Of a stretch of DNA of 33,906 bases, positions 26,775-33,851 are shown piece after piece. Numbering within the stretch: the stretch's first letter is position 1; each line of letters begins with the position of its first letter. A model generated the notes under the pieces. That model did not search any database, was not told the DNA's origin, and saw nothing but the letters and a program-made list of their open reading frames with translations. The DNA comes from an uncultured Clostridia bacterium (lineage in GTDB: Bacteria > Bacillota > Clostridia > TANB77 > CAG-508): the NCBI GenBank assembly GCA_944393395.1, contig CALYAB010000013.1, positions 1-33,906 of the forward strand, given 5' to 3'. Both the position numbers and the translations under genes were made by a program.

Positions 26775-26853
26775 GCGAACAATATAGAATTTTATAAAAT
26801 ATATTACTCCTTCTATTGTTATCAAACTATCAGTTCCTGGTAATTATTATTTC

Positions 26854-26928
26854 TGGCTGGGGTGGTAAGATTCGAACTTACGAATGATCGGGTCAGAGCC
26901 GATTGCCTTACCACTTGGCGACACCCCA
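26854..26928 (-). tRNA. tRNA-Gln (anticodon CUG)
   Basis: On the minus strand: acceptor TGGGGTG/CACCCCA, D arm with AAGTGGTAAGGC, anticodon stem ATCGG/CCGAT with loop CTCTGAC (anticodon CTG, reading CAG), T arm GTTCGAATC, and encoded CCA (26856-26854). The promoter is just upstream. Confidence 0.95.
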
Positions 26929-26940
26929 ATATACTTTTAT

Positions 26941-26969
26941 ATTATATAGTTTATCTTTAAATTTTACAA
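26941..26969 (-). promoter_or_regulatory. Promoter of tRNA-Gln
   Basis: Minus-strand TTGTAA (26969-26964), 17-nt spacer, TATAAT (26946-26941), ending 12 nt before the tRNA. Confidence 0.7.
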
Positions 26970-27025
26970 GTGTTTTTTACAAATTTAGAAAAAAGGTATA
27001 AATGTTCAGTAATTAAAAATTCATG

Positions 27026-27231
27026 AAAGCGAGTTCTTGTATATTTATTTTGGATAAATGACGAATGTGATTGGAGAATTGTTAGAAACTCTTGAATAAT
27101 TTTATGGAAAATGTTCGCGTCGAGCGTAGCAAGGACTAAGTGAAAGGGTGCCATAAAATTATTTTAGAGTTTCTTATAATTCGTATTGAACCGAGGAATT
27201 CATCCAAAATAAATATACAAGAACTCGCTTT
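27026..27231 (+). repeat. Long palindromic repeat, copy C
   Basis: The arms 27026-27055 and 27202-27231 are a perfect 30-bp inverted repeat. The core between them differs from copy B at only a few positions. Those differences keep the internal stem paired: G-U in one copy becomes G-C or A-U in the other. It lies between tRNA-Gln and the TasA-like gene at 27342, in the same orientation as the other two copies. Confidence 0.85.
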
Positions 27232-27265
27232 ACTTTCGGCATTTTCACCTATGAATAATTATAAA

Positions 27266-27352
27266 AAGGTTACTATTCAATTCATTGTTCAGTCTATTAC
27301 TCGAATATATATATCTTCAAATAATATATTGAACAATCTATCTAGTAACCTT
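27266..27352. repeat. Palindrome overlapping the 3' end of a TasA-like gene
   Basis: AAGGTTACTA (27266-27275) pairs with TAGTAACCTT (27343-27352), and inside it ATTGTTCA pairs with TGAACAAT. The right arm encodes the last residues and stop of the gene at 27342. It may act as the gene's terminator. Its GGTTACTATTC edge resembles the edges of elements B and D. Confidence 0.65.
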
Positions 27353-27974
27353 GCACATATATTAAAAAATTATATTCTCTAATTTCTTTAGCATCATTTG
27401 TATCTCGAATATTATTCTCTTTATCATTTTCATAGCACCATTCCCAATTAATACATATTACTTTTTCTTCATTTTTTGAAACTACACCTGTTAAGATATC
27501 ATCTAATTCCTCTAAAGTATCATATTTTGTTTCATCTCCAGCTAAATAAAATTTTAAATTTAATGGTTTTTCATTTTTGCTTTCAAATTGAATCATATAA
27601 TTTAGTTTTTTATTACTATCTAATATTATATCAAAATTTCCAGCAGTCCCTGGTGCTATTTTCTCATACACTAGTGTTTTCTGATTTATTGTTTCATATA
27701 AATTTATATCTTTAAATTTAGTGTTTTTGAACTCGACATCAAAAGTGAATTGTTTCATACTTAAATTTTCACTATTTAATTTTCTACTATCAGAAATTTC
27801 TTGAGTTACATTACTATCATTTTTTGTTAAATTATTGGACTTTTCTTCAGAATTTAAAAGTTGAAAAAATATCAAATCTTCTTGTAAAAAAATATATTTT
27901 ATTGATTTAAACACAAATATTAACATTATTAATATAATAAAAGTTATAATAATTATTTTCTTCTTTTTCCTCAT
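27342..27974 (-). CDS. TasA/camelysin-like membrane-anchored protein, apparently degenerate
   Basis: A 210-residue paralogue of the protein at 28992. Shared features are an N-terminal hydrophobic helix, KIAPGTAGNFDIILD, a TLEELDDILTG segment matching TIQDLEQNLTG, a W-x-W pair (INWEWCYE versus IEWKWKYE) and a final AKEIREYNFLIYV. It lacks the FAKY-type cleavage region of the paralogue and so may stay membrane-anchored. It ends abruptly at QGY within the palindrome at 27266-27352, about seven residues short of its paralogue. It is probably co-transcribed with 27982-28539. The role is presumed to be a surface or matrix fibre component. Confidence 0.7.
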   Translation of the reverse strand: MRKKKKIIIITFIILIMLIFVFKSIKYIFLQEDLIFFQLLNSEEKSNNLTKNDSNVTQEISDSRKLNSENLSMKQFTFDVEFKNTKFKDINLYETINQKTLVYEKIAPGTAGNFDIILDSNKKLNYMIQFESKNEKPLNLKFYLAGDETKYDTLEELDDILTGVVSKNEEKVICINWEWCYENDKENNIRDTNDAKEIREYNFLIYVQGY

Positions 27975-27981
27975 ATTTCAC

Positions 27982-28539
27982 CTATATTTTTAATTGTTCT
28001 GAATGTACTTTTATTTGTATTTCTTTTATTATATCTCCAATATTATTTTGATTAGAATCATATTGTACTTTTAACGTATATATTTGTTCTTGTTTTAAAT
28101 CTTTTTTTAATGTTATTTCTTCCGTTTTATTTTCTGTAAGTTCTATTTCCTCATTTTCTCTATATAAACTATATTTTATTGATTTGTCCAAATTATCATT
28201 AAGTATCTCTATATAATATTTTAAATCTACTTGAGATATTTCATCTAAGTTATTATAATTTTTCACTTTGAAATTATATTCTCCTTGATTATTAGCCTCT
28301 GTTATAATAATTTCGGAATCTTTTTCTACTTCTAAAATTGGTTTTGCAATTTCTGTATTGCTAGCTATACTACTATTATGTATTGCTTTTCCCATAGCTA
28401 CTCCTGAAAAAAACACTATAAGTATAACTATTATAATTAGTATAAAAACTATTTCCTTATTATACTTTCTTTCTTTTTTTCCTATTTTTAAGTCTTTTAG
28501 TTTTAAATTTTTAGGTCTAATATTTATTTTAAACTTCAT
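27982..28539 (-). CDS. Membrane-anchored extracellular protein of the SipW/TasA-associated type
   Basis: A 185-residue protein. The lysine-rich N-terminus is followed by one hydrophobic helix (IVFILIIIVILIVFFSGVAM). The extracellular part starts near AKPILEVEKDSEIIITEANN, and the rest is a beta-rich domain with YNFKVKNYNN and VDLKYYIEI. The arrangement (charged N-terminus, helix, small residues, beta sandwich) resembles the TasA/camelysin proteins next to it, but I cannot prove homology. The start at 28539 is preferred because AAGGAGG lies 11 nt upstream; the ATG ten codons earlier has no such site. It ends 8 nt before the gene at 27974. Confidence 0.65.
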   Translation of the reverse strand: MKFKINIRPKNLKLKDLKIGKKERKYNKEIVFILIIIVILIVFFSGVAMGKAIHNSSIASNTEIAKPILEVEKDSEIIITEANNQGEYNFKVKNYNNLDEISQVDLKYYIEILNDNLDKSIKYSLYRENEEIELTENKTEEITLKKDLKQEQIYTLKVQYDSNQNNIGDIIKEIQIKVHSEQLKI

Positions 28540-28605
28540 TTTATTAGTATCCTCCTTGTGTTTTAACAAATTAATTTTTTTATAAAATTATACACAATAT
28601 ATTTT

Positions 28606-28641
28606 ATATATTAGGAAGCTAGCATAGCTTTCCTAATATAT
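28606..28641. repeat. GGAAG-TAGCATA hairpin module, copy 2
   Basis: ATATATTAGGAAGCTA pairs with TAGCTTTCCTAATATAT around GCA, with one bulged T. The 18 nt leading into it match the lead-in of copy 1 at 23728. Confidence 0.75.
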
Positions 28642-28737
28642 AAATTACTTTACTACTTAGCTATATGAACTAGAAAACAGAACACAATAAAAATACATAG
28701 AATATACTTTAGAGCTAAGTAATAACAAATGTATTTC

Positions 28738-28779
28738 TTTATCTACTAGGAAGTCAACATGACTTTCTTAATAGATAAA
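28738..28779. repeat. GGAAG-TAGCATA hairpin module, copy 3
   Basis: TTTATCTACTAGGAAGTCA pairs with TGACTTTCTTAATAGATAAA, with the same bulged T as copy 2. The inner stem bases are changed to TCA/TGA but still pair. Confidence 0.7.
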
Positions 28780-28991
28780 ATAAAAATTATTTTGCTCAAA
28801 TCTATAATTTTCTTTACCTTATATTAAATATAATAATTAATTAATCTTTTGTTTTTTCATTTTTTCCATAATTTATACTACAATTTTATTTTTCAATTTT
28901 TGATTTCAAAGGTTTATGAAACGAAACTTAATATTTAATTTATATATTTCCATTTATTCATATTCATAATATTCCAAGTTTGTAATAACTT

Positions 28992-29576
28992 CTATTCAGG
29001 TTCTACTTGTATACCTATAACATTTACATCAAATGTATAATTTCTTATTTGTTTTGCAGTTTCAGTGTCAATTATATCATTTTGATTAATTTCTTCTTCT
29101 GTTGATCCTGTTTCATATTTCCATTTCCATTCTATTGTAATGGTTCTTGTTTTATTTTCTTCATTTGCATCTATAGTACCAGTTAAATTTTGTTCTAAAT
29201 CTTGTATTGTACTATATTCATTATTATCATAGACAAACACTAAATTTTGTGGTTTCTCACTTTCATTTAAAAATCTTACTTGATAATTTACTCCAACATC
29301 AGAACCAGTTGCATCAAGTATAATATCAAATTTTCCGCTTGTTCCTGGAGCTATTTTATTATCAATTAAAGTTTCATTGTCATATGTTGATAGTAAATCT
29401 ATCTTTTGTATTTGATCCTCTTTTCCGTTTACTTTAAATACCCAGTTGGCTATTTCTGCTGTACCACTTCCTTTTACTTCCGCCTTATATTTTGCAAAAG
29501 CTCTTCCACAGAAAAATGATACTAATATAACTAATAATATCGCAACAATGAGTAATATTTTCTTTTTCTTATTCAA
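28992..29576 (-). CDS. TasA/camelysin-like exported protein
   Basis: A 194-residue protein with an N-terminal signal segment KKKILLIVAILLVILVSFFC ending in GRAFAKYKAEV. This is the form cut by SipW-type signal peptidases before secretion of TasA or camelysin. The mature part has WVFKVNGK, KIAPGTSGKFDIILD and a terminal NYTFDVNVIGIQVEPE, all typical of this group of matrix-fibre or surface proteins. The start is TTG, with GGAGG 9 nt upstream. It has a fully consensus promoter. No SipW gene lies in this window. Confidence 0.8.
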   Translation of the reverse strand: MNKKKKILLIVAILLVILVSFFCGRAFAKYKAEVKGSGTAEIANWVFKVNGKEDQIQKIDLLSTYDNETLIDNKIAPGTSGKFDIILDATGSDVGVNYQVRFLNESEKPQNLVFVYDNNEYSTIQDLEQNLTGTIDANEENKTRTITIEWKWKYETGSTEEEINQNDIIDTETAKQIRNYTFDVNVIGIQVEPE

Positions 29577-29680
29577 ATAGGCATTCCTCCTTTTTATTAT
29601 AATTTTTAATTTTTTTGAAATTTGATAGATAAATTTTGAAATTAAAAATTTGATTTAAATTATAGAAAAAATGTAATTAG

Positions 29681-29709
29681 ATTATAATTCCATAAAACGT
29701 AATTGTCAA
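29681..29709 (-). promoter_or_regulatory. Consensus promoter of the TasA-like gene
   Basis: Minus-strand TTGACA (29709-29704), 17-nt spacer, TATAAT (29686-29681). A perfect sigma-A match with a leader of about 100 nt. Confidence 0.8.
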
Positions 29710-29775
29710 TTGTTTATGTATAATTTGTTGTTTTTTTCATCGCAAAATTCGACAAAATTCTTTAATTTATAAAAC

Positions 29776-29804
29776 TTGACTTTTGTAAACTCACCTTATA
29801 TAAT
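29776..29804 (+). promoter_or_regulatory. Promoter of the ChW-domain protein gene
   Basis: TTGACT (29776-29781), 17-nt spacer, TATAAT (29799-29804). Divergent from the TasA-like promoter, 67 bp apart. The leader of about 140 nt includes GGGGACAGGGTCAATAACTG (from 29853), a REP-like GACAG/CTGTC inverted motif. Confidence 0.75.
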
Positions 29805-29953
29805 ACAATCATTCATATTCAAATATTCAAATTATTTAACTTCAATCATTTTGGGGACAGGGTCAATAACTGTCAACATATTCATAGTTTATCCACTAAA
29901 ATTTTAAAGTTATAAATTATAACAACAAATTTAATATAAAAAGGAGGGATTTT

Positions 29954-31297
29954 TTGAACAAAAAAATTTTTATTTCATTTATCATTTTTATGGTTTTATT
30001 AATAATTCCTGTTTTTTATCAATCTACATTTTGTAAATACATTTTTAATTATTCTTTTATTAGTACCAAAATACAAATTGATAGAAAACCAGAAATAGAA
30101 GTCATTTCGACTTCTAATACAAATACTAATTATGAACAATATGCAAATAATACACATACAATTACTTTAACAGTAAAAATAACTGAAAACAATATTGTTA
30201 CAAACAATTTTAACAGCAATTATATAAAAATCTTGGTAAATAATGAATATGTTTATCCAACTGTAAAAATAAATTTACTTTCTAATAATAATGGTGAATT
30301 AATCTATACTATATCTATTTCTAATTTAAATAGTAATGGACTTTTAGATGTTATATTCCAAGAAGGAATTATTCAAGATATTTCTGGTCAGAAAAATGAT
30401 TTTCAAAAATTCAATACCAATATTTTAATCGACAATCTAGCACCATCTTCTACATGTGAGGAGCTGTCTATTGAAGACAATAAGTCAAACTATGTTATTA
30501 ATTCTAATGAGGGCCTAAGACCTATTGATAATTGGAATATTTCAAATAATAACACTACTTTATCTAAAGTGTTTCTTTCTCCAATTTTTTATCCTATCTA
30601 CATAACTGATTATGCTGGTAATAAAGCTCAAGTTTTTGTTGATGTAAATAATGCTAGAAACATAATGTTATATTATTCTAATTATAATAATTATGGTATC
30701 TCTCAATTTGATAGTTGTGGCGATATCTCTGGAAAAAAAGCTATTATTGATTCTAGCAATTATAAGTCTGAAATGCTTGTTACCTATTTAGATGGTAACA
30801 TTGATAAAACTGCTTTACAAACTAGAGTTTTCGATTATACTTATTGGGGTGAAAATACAACTGCAGTTTGTAATTATTCTGAAATAGATTACAAATATGG
30901 TTATAGTCCTAGTTCTACTTCATGGTATGATATAAATGGTATAAACACTATTCGTTTTTTAGGTAAGCTTGCTATTCAATTAGGTGGTCAAGGACATAAT
31001 GAAGCTAATAATTCTTGCTCTAATATTTATAATCCTATTCCTGCAGAAATAGCTAATAAAAATCTATATGGATTATCTGGCATTGCATTTAGACTAAAAA
31101 ATCAAACTGACTTATCTATAATTTACCAGATTTATGTAGCTAATATTGGTTGGTTAAAAGCCTCTTCTGATGGCGAAGAAACTACATATTCTCATGACAA
31201 ACCTTTTTCTGCTATTAGAATTAATATAGTTCCAAAATCAGAAAAACAGCAGATTCTTAATTATTGGAATACTTTTATTGGCACTAATTCTTATTAA
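29954..31297 (+). CDS. Exported surface protein with C-terminal ChW repeat
   Basis: A 447-residue protein. A signal segment (residues 4-25) ends in STFCKYIF, resembling the FAKY-type boundary of the TasA-like proteins. Residues 45-150 look like an Ig-like or bacterial beta-sandwich domain. Residues 395-436 (IIYQIYVANIGWLKASSDGE..FSAIRINIV) match one clostridial hydrophobic-W (ChW) repeat, preceded by a possible partial one with GLSGIAFRLKN. ChW proteins are surface-exposed. Start codon TTG, with GGAGGG about 6 nt upstream. It is divergent from the TasA-like operon, each side with its own strong promoter. It is one of the few intact plus-strand genes. Confidence 0.75.
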   Translation: MNKKIFISFIIFMVLLIIPVFYQSTFCKYIFNYSFISTKIQIDRKPEIEVISTSNTNTNYEQYANNTHTITLTVKITENNIVTNNFNSNYIKILVNNEYVYPTVKINLLSNNNGELIYTISISNLNSNGLLDVIFQEGIIQDISGQKNDFQKFNTNILIDNLAPSSTCEELSIEDNKSNYVINSNEGLRPIDNWNISNNNTTLSKVFLSPIFYPIYITDYAGNKAQVFVDVNNARNIMLYYSNYNNYGISQFDSCGDISGKKAIIDSSNYKSEMLVTYLDGNIDKTALQTRVFDYTYWGENTTAVCNYSEIDYKYGYSPSSTSWYDINGINTIRFLGKLAIQLGGQGHNEANNSCSNIYNPIPAEIANKNLYGLSGIAFRLKNQTDLSIIYQIYVANIGWLKASSDGEETTYSHDKPFSAIRINIVPKSEKQQILNYWNTFIGTNSY

Positions 31298-31336
31298 CTC
31301 TTATATTTCTATAAACACTCTATTTATTTAAAATAA

Positions 31337-31750
31337 TTAACTTTTATTGACTCCAATAATTCCCCCTAGTACTCCAAAAGCTATTCCTATTACTATCATT
31401 ACAATTGATTGAATTGTTAAAGTAAAACTTTCATTTAATATGCTTGAAAATAAATATATTAATATTATATATAATCCACCTACAATTCCACCATTTATAA
31501 GACCATTCTTTTTAATTTTCATATTGCTTATTGAACTTCCTATTAATATACTTATCGCTGTAATAGTTATAATTGTTGGATTTATTATATCTTCAGAAGC
31601 ATTTGTATATGTTAAAACAATTGCCAAAATTAATAAGAAGATGAAAGTTATAATTAATGCTATTCCTAATCCTTTCAATATATTTATATAATTTTTATTA
31701 TTTAATTTATCAGTTTTTTCCATAGACTTTTTATGATATCTAAATATCAT
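31337..31750 (-). CDS. TIGR04086 family membrane protein
   Basis: A 137-residue protein with four predicted membrane helices (about residues 25-48, 57-75, 86-105, 112-133), small-residue patterns such as NGGIVGGLYIILIYL, and a glycine-rich end GIAFGVLGGIIGV. This fits the TIGR04086 family of unknown function, common in Firmicutes. AAAGGAG is close to the ATG. It is the last gene of a probable operon with the biotin ligase and the HAD nucleotidase. Confidence 0.75.
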   Translation of the reverse strand: MIFRYHKKSMEKTDKLNNKNYINILKGLGIALIITFIFLLILAIVLTYTNASEDIINPTIITITAISILIGSSISNMKIKKNGLINGGIVGGLYIILIYLFSSILNESFTLTIQSIVMIVIGIAFGVLGGIIGVNKS

Positions 31751-31826
31751 AATCTCCTTTCTTAATTATTTTATTTGCTAATAATTTTTCTGTTTAATTT
31801 ATATTTATATACAAAAAGAAATAGAA

Positions 31827-32399
31827 CTAAAATTCTATTTCTTTTTCTAAATTCTCTATAAATCTTACTATGATATCCTCTCTTTTAAACTCTTTTCCAA
31901 ATTCTTTTTTTAATGATGTAGCAATTTCTTCTATTTCTTCCGAAAAATCAGTCTCATTGACATTAAAACCTAAACTTATTAATAAATAGTTTATTTTTTC
32001 AGATATTGTATTTATCTCTGTAAGTATTCCACATATTTTTTTATTGTTTAGCATTAAATCATTTGGTTTTTTTATCTCTAGTTGATATTTATATAAATCA
32101 TATATTGTTTTTTTCATACATTCTGCAATCTTTATAGTTAAACCTTCTAATTCGTTTATTTTACAATTAGGTTTTAATATTATTGTCATTGCTATATTTT
32201 TTCCTTCTCCTGTATACCATGTCCTTCCTTTTGTTCCTATACCATCAGTTTGGTTTTCAGCAATAATAATCTTTCCTACTGAATCTTTATTTGTTGCTAT
32301 TTTTTTAGCATATTTGTGTGTTGAATCAATTACTTTGAAATATTCTATATTTTTTCCTACTTTTAGGTTTGTCTCTTTTTCTATAAATTTTAAATCCAT
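31827..32399 (-). CDS. birA: Biotin--[acetyl-CoA-carboxylase] ligase
   Basis: A 190-residue BPL/LplA-fold enzyme that activates biotin as biotinyl-AMP and attaches it to carboxyl-carrier proteins. It begins the catalytic domain near YFKVIDSTHKYAK. The substrate loop is AENQTDGIGTKGRTWYTGEG (the usual RGR reads KGR), followed by MTIILKP and KKPNDLMLNNKKICGILTE. It has no N-terminal helix-turn-helix, so it should not act as a repressor. It appears to lack most of the C-terminal SH3-like domain, making it shorter than typical family members. Confidence 0.85.
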   Translation of the reverse strand: MDLKFIEKETNLKVGKNIEYFKVIDSTHKYAKKIATNKDSVGKIIIAENQTDGIGTKGRTWYTGEGKNIAMTIILKPNCKINELEGLTIKIAECMKKTIYDLYKYQLEIKKPNDLMLNNKKICGILTEINTISEKINYLLISLGFNVNETDFSEEIEEIATSLKKEFGKEFKREDIIVRFIENLEKEIEF

Positions 32400-32472
32400 G
32401 TTCTTTCCTCTGTCTCTTATTTTTTAATAGTTACAATTTAATATTAATATCTAATTTTAAAAAGTACTTCTT

Positions 32473-33066
32473 TCACATTTGTTGTATCTTATTATATACT
32501 TCCTTCCAATTATTCACTCTTGGTATCGTATCATCATTTATATTATTATATTTTGAATTCATTTTTAGAGCTTTTATATCGTTATTTATCATAGTTTTAC
32601 ATACTTCATAATTATCATCAATAAATAATTTTATACTTTCTTCCTTGCAAATTTGTAATTTAGTATTTGATGCATTAAAATATATCTTATCATATTGTAC
32701 TCCATAATTTTTTAACCAATTAATTGTTATATTTTCCGCATCTGAATTATCACATATTTTAAATCTAGATGTTACAATATAAATTTTATGTCCCTCTTCT
32801 TTTAATTTATTTATAACTGAGGAAGCATTTTCTTTTATTTTTACTGTTTTTAACATACTATTTGAATATTTATTAAAAAATATTTCTTTATCTCTTTCAT
32901 CCCATTTATAAAACTCTTCTAGATAATTATGACTATTTTGTAATTGAAATTTTGTAATTTTTTCTTTTACTACATTTGGATTTTCTTCTTCAAATTTATC
33001 TGCATAATATATCCATCGTTCTATTGAATCTGAAATTGTGTCATCTATATCAATTCCTATTTTCAT
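32473..33066 (-). CDS. HAD-superfamily 5'-nucleotidase (NT5C/YorS-like)
   Basis: A 197-residue HAD hydrolase. Motif I is IGIDIDDTISDS with the catalytic DxDDT, followed by YIVTSRF (motif II), NWLKNYG, and FIDDNYEVCKTM (motif IV). This is the pattern of the 5'(3')-deoxyribonucleotidase type-C group, which removes phosphate from nucleotides; the substrate is not proven. The start at 33066 follows GGAG at 6 nt; an ATG four codons earlier overlaps that site. Promoter at 33098-33126. Confidence 0.8.
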   Translation of the reverse strand: MKIGIDIDDTISDSIERWIYYADKFEEENPNVVKEKITKFQLQNSHNYLEEFYKWDERDKEIFFNKYSNSMLKTVKIKENASSVINKLKEEGHKIYIVTSRFKICDNSDAENITINWLKNYGVQYDKIYFNASNTKLQICKEESIKLFIDDNYEVCKTMINNDIKALKMNSKYNNINDDTIPRVNNWKEVYNKIQQM

Positions 33067-33097
33067 ATTTATCTCCATTTTTTATTGTTTTTGTTCT

Positions 33098-33126
33098 ATT
33101 ATATCATTAAATTGATATAAGTGCAA
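33098..33126 (-). promoter_or_regulatory. Promoter of the nucleotidase-birA-TIGR04086 operon
   Basis: Minus-strand TTGCAC (33126-33121), 17-nt spacer, TATAAT (33103-33098). Confidence 0.7.
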
Positions 33127-33183
33127 TTATAGAAAAAATATGGATAGTGTCAATTTAGAAGCTGAATTATAATTTATCATATC

Positions 33184-33318
33184 ATGTATCTTGAAAATTT
33201 TTCAGGTTCTTCAGATGTTTGGATAGAAGTTTTAAGAATTGAATCTACTAATATACCTTTTACCATACCATCTAAAAATCCAGAAAACATTTATTTCTTG
33301 CAAATGAAAGAAAACTAA
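33184..33318 (+). CDS. Possible 44-aa ORF, unsupported by a ribosome binding site
   Basis: MYLENFSGSSDVWIEVLRIE.. to a TAA. No Shine-Dalgarno sequence precedes it and no family is recognised. It ends just before a strong terminator hairpin. It may be the tail of a decayed gene rather than a real small protein. Confidence 0.2.
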   Translation: MYLENFSGSSDVWIEVLRIESTNIPFTIPSKNPENIYFLQMKEN

Positions 33319-33331
33319 TAATTTGTCCAAC

Positions 33332-33380
33332 AAAAAGAAGAAAAGTAAGGTGTAATATTCATCTTGCTTTTCTTCTTTTT
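33332..33380. terminator. Convergent terminator hairpin
   Basis: AAAAAGAAGAAAAG (33332-33345) pairs perfectly with CTTTTCTTCTTTTT (33367-33380), with AAGGTG/CATCTT extending the stem inward. A/T flanks suit termination in both directions. Confidence 0.7.
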
Positions 33381-33396
33381 ATTTGTTTTATTAAAT

Positions 33397-33747
33397 TTAT
33401 CTTCCATCTCCAACTGAAGGATGACCAATTTGTCTAGCTTTTACTTTTTCTACTATATATTCCTTTAGATTTTCTAGTTCTTCGTTAAATTTAACTCTAA
33501 CATTCATTTCTCGCATTGGTAATAAAGAATCTAACATTTGCCCCGTATAACTGCCACGAATTAAATCTTCTTCATTAATATTTTTCCAATATGTATCATG
33601 TAATTCATTTCTTAATACTTTTAGATGTATTAATTTGTTTTCACCATTTTTACAAGTTTCATATCTTTTTATCGCTGGTAAAATACGATCTAAAAATCTA
33701 TCATTTAAAGCACTTCTCTTAAGCTCCTTTTTGTATCCTCTATTATT
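33397..33747 (-). pseudogene. Start-less gene remnant
   Basis: An open frame of 116 codons ends in TAA at 33399-33397. It reads KRSALNDRFLDRILPAIKRY, then KNGENKLIHLKVLRNELHDT, MLDSLLPMREMNVRV and ARQIGHPSVGDGR. The amino-acid use is protein-like, but no ATG, GTG or TTG occurs in its first part, and two in-frame stops lie directly upstream. AAGGAG at 33722-33727 has no start codon after it. I do not recognise the family. It is probably the C-terminal part of a gene whose 5' end was lost, or a gene with a damaged start. Confidence 0.5.
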
Positions 33748-33817
33748 TTATTATAAATTTTTACAAAAACAATTATGTTGATTACAAATTTCGACACTCA
33801 TCTTAAATTTTATATGT

Positions 33818-33823
33818 TATAAT
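33818..33823 (+). promoter_or_regulatory. Extended -10 promoter of the last plus-strand gene
   Basis: TGT precedes TATAAT (33818-33823), an extended -10. No good -35 box is seen at 16-18 nt. Confidence 0.45.
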
Positions 33824-33851
33824 GTATTTAAAAAAGAACGGAGGTATATTT

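Larger units (their letters stand above)
28540..28991. other. Intergenic region with two related hairpins
   Basis: I see no gene in these 450 bp. It contains the hairpins at 28606-28641 and 28738-28779. Between them ACTTAGCT and AGCTAAGT form an additional inverted pair, so the two hairpins sit in a nested arrangement. The rest is plain AT-rich DNA. Confidence 0.6.

Noticed and set aside
26591-26797. 68-codon plus-strand ORF at this position
   Set aside because: It is antisense to the 35-aa ORF and its leader, without a ribosome binding site or family-like sequence.
27026-27231. Long repeats as insertion sequences or as coding regions
   Set aside because: No ORF with a transposase-like pattern occurs in any copy; the short frames through them have no ribosome binding site and are broken between copies.
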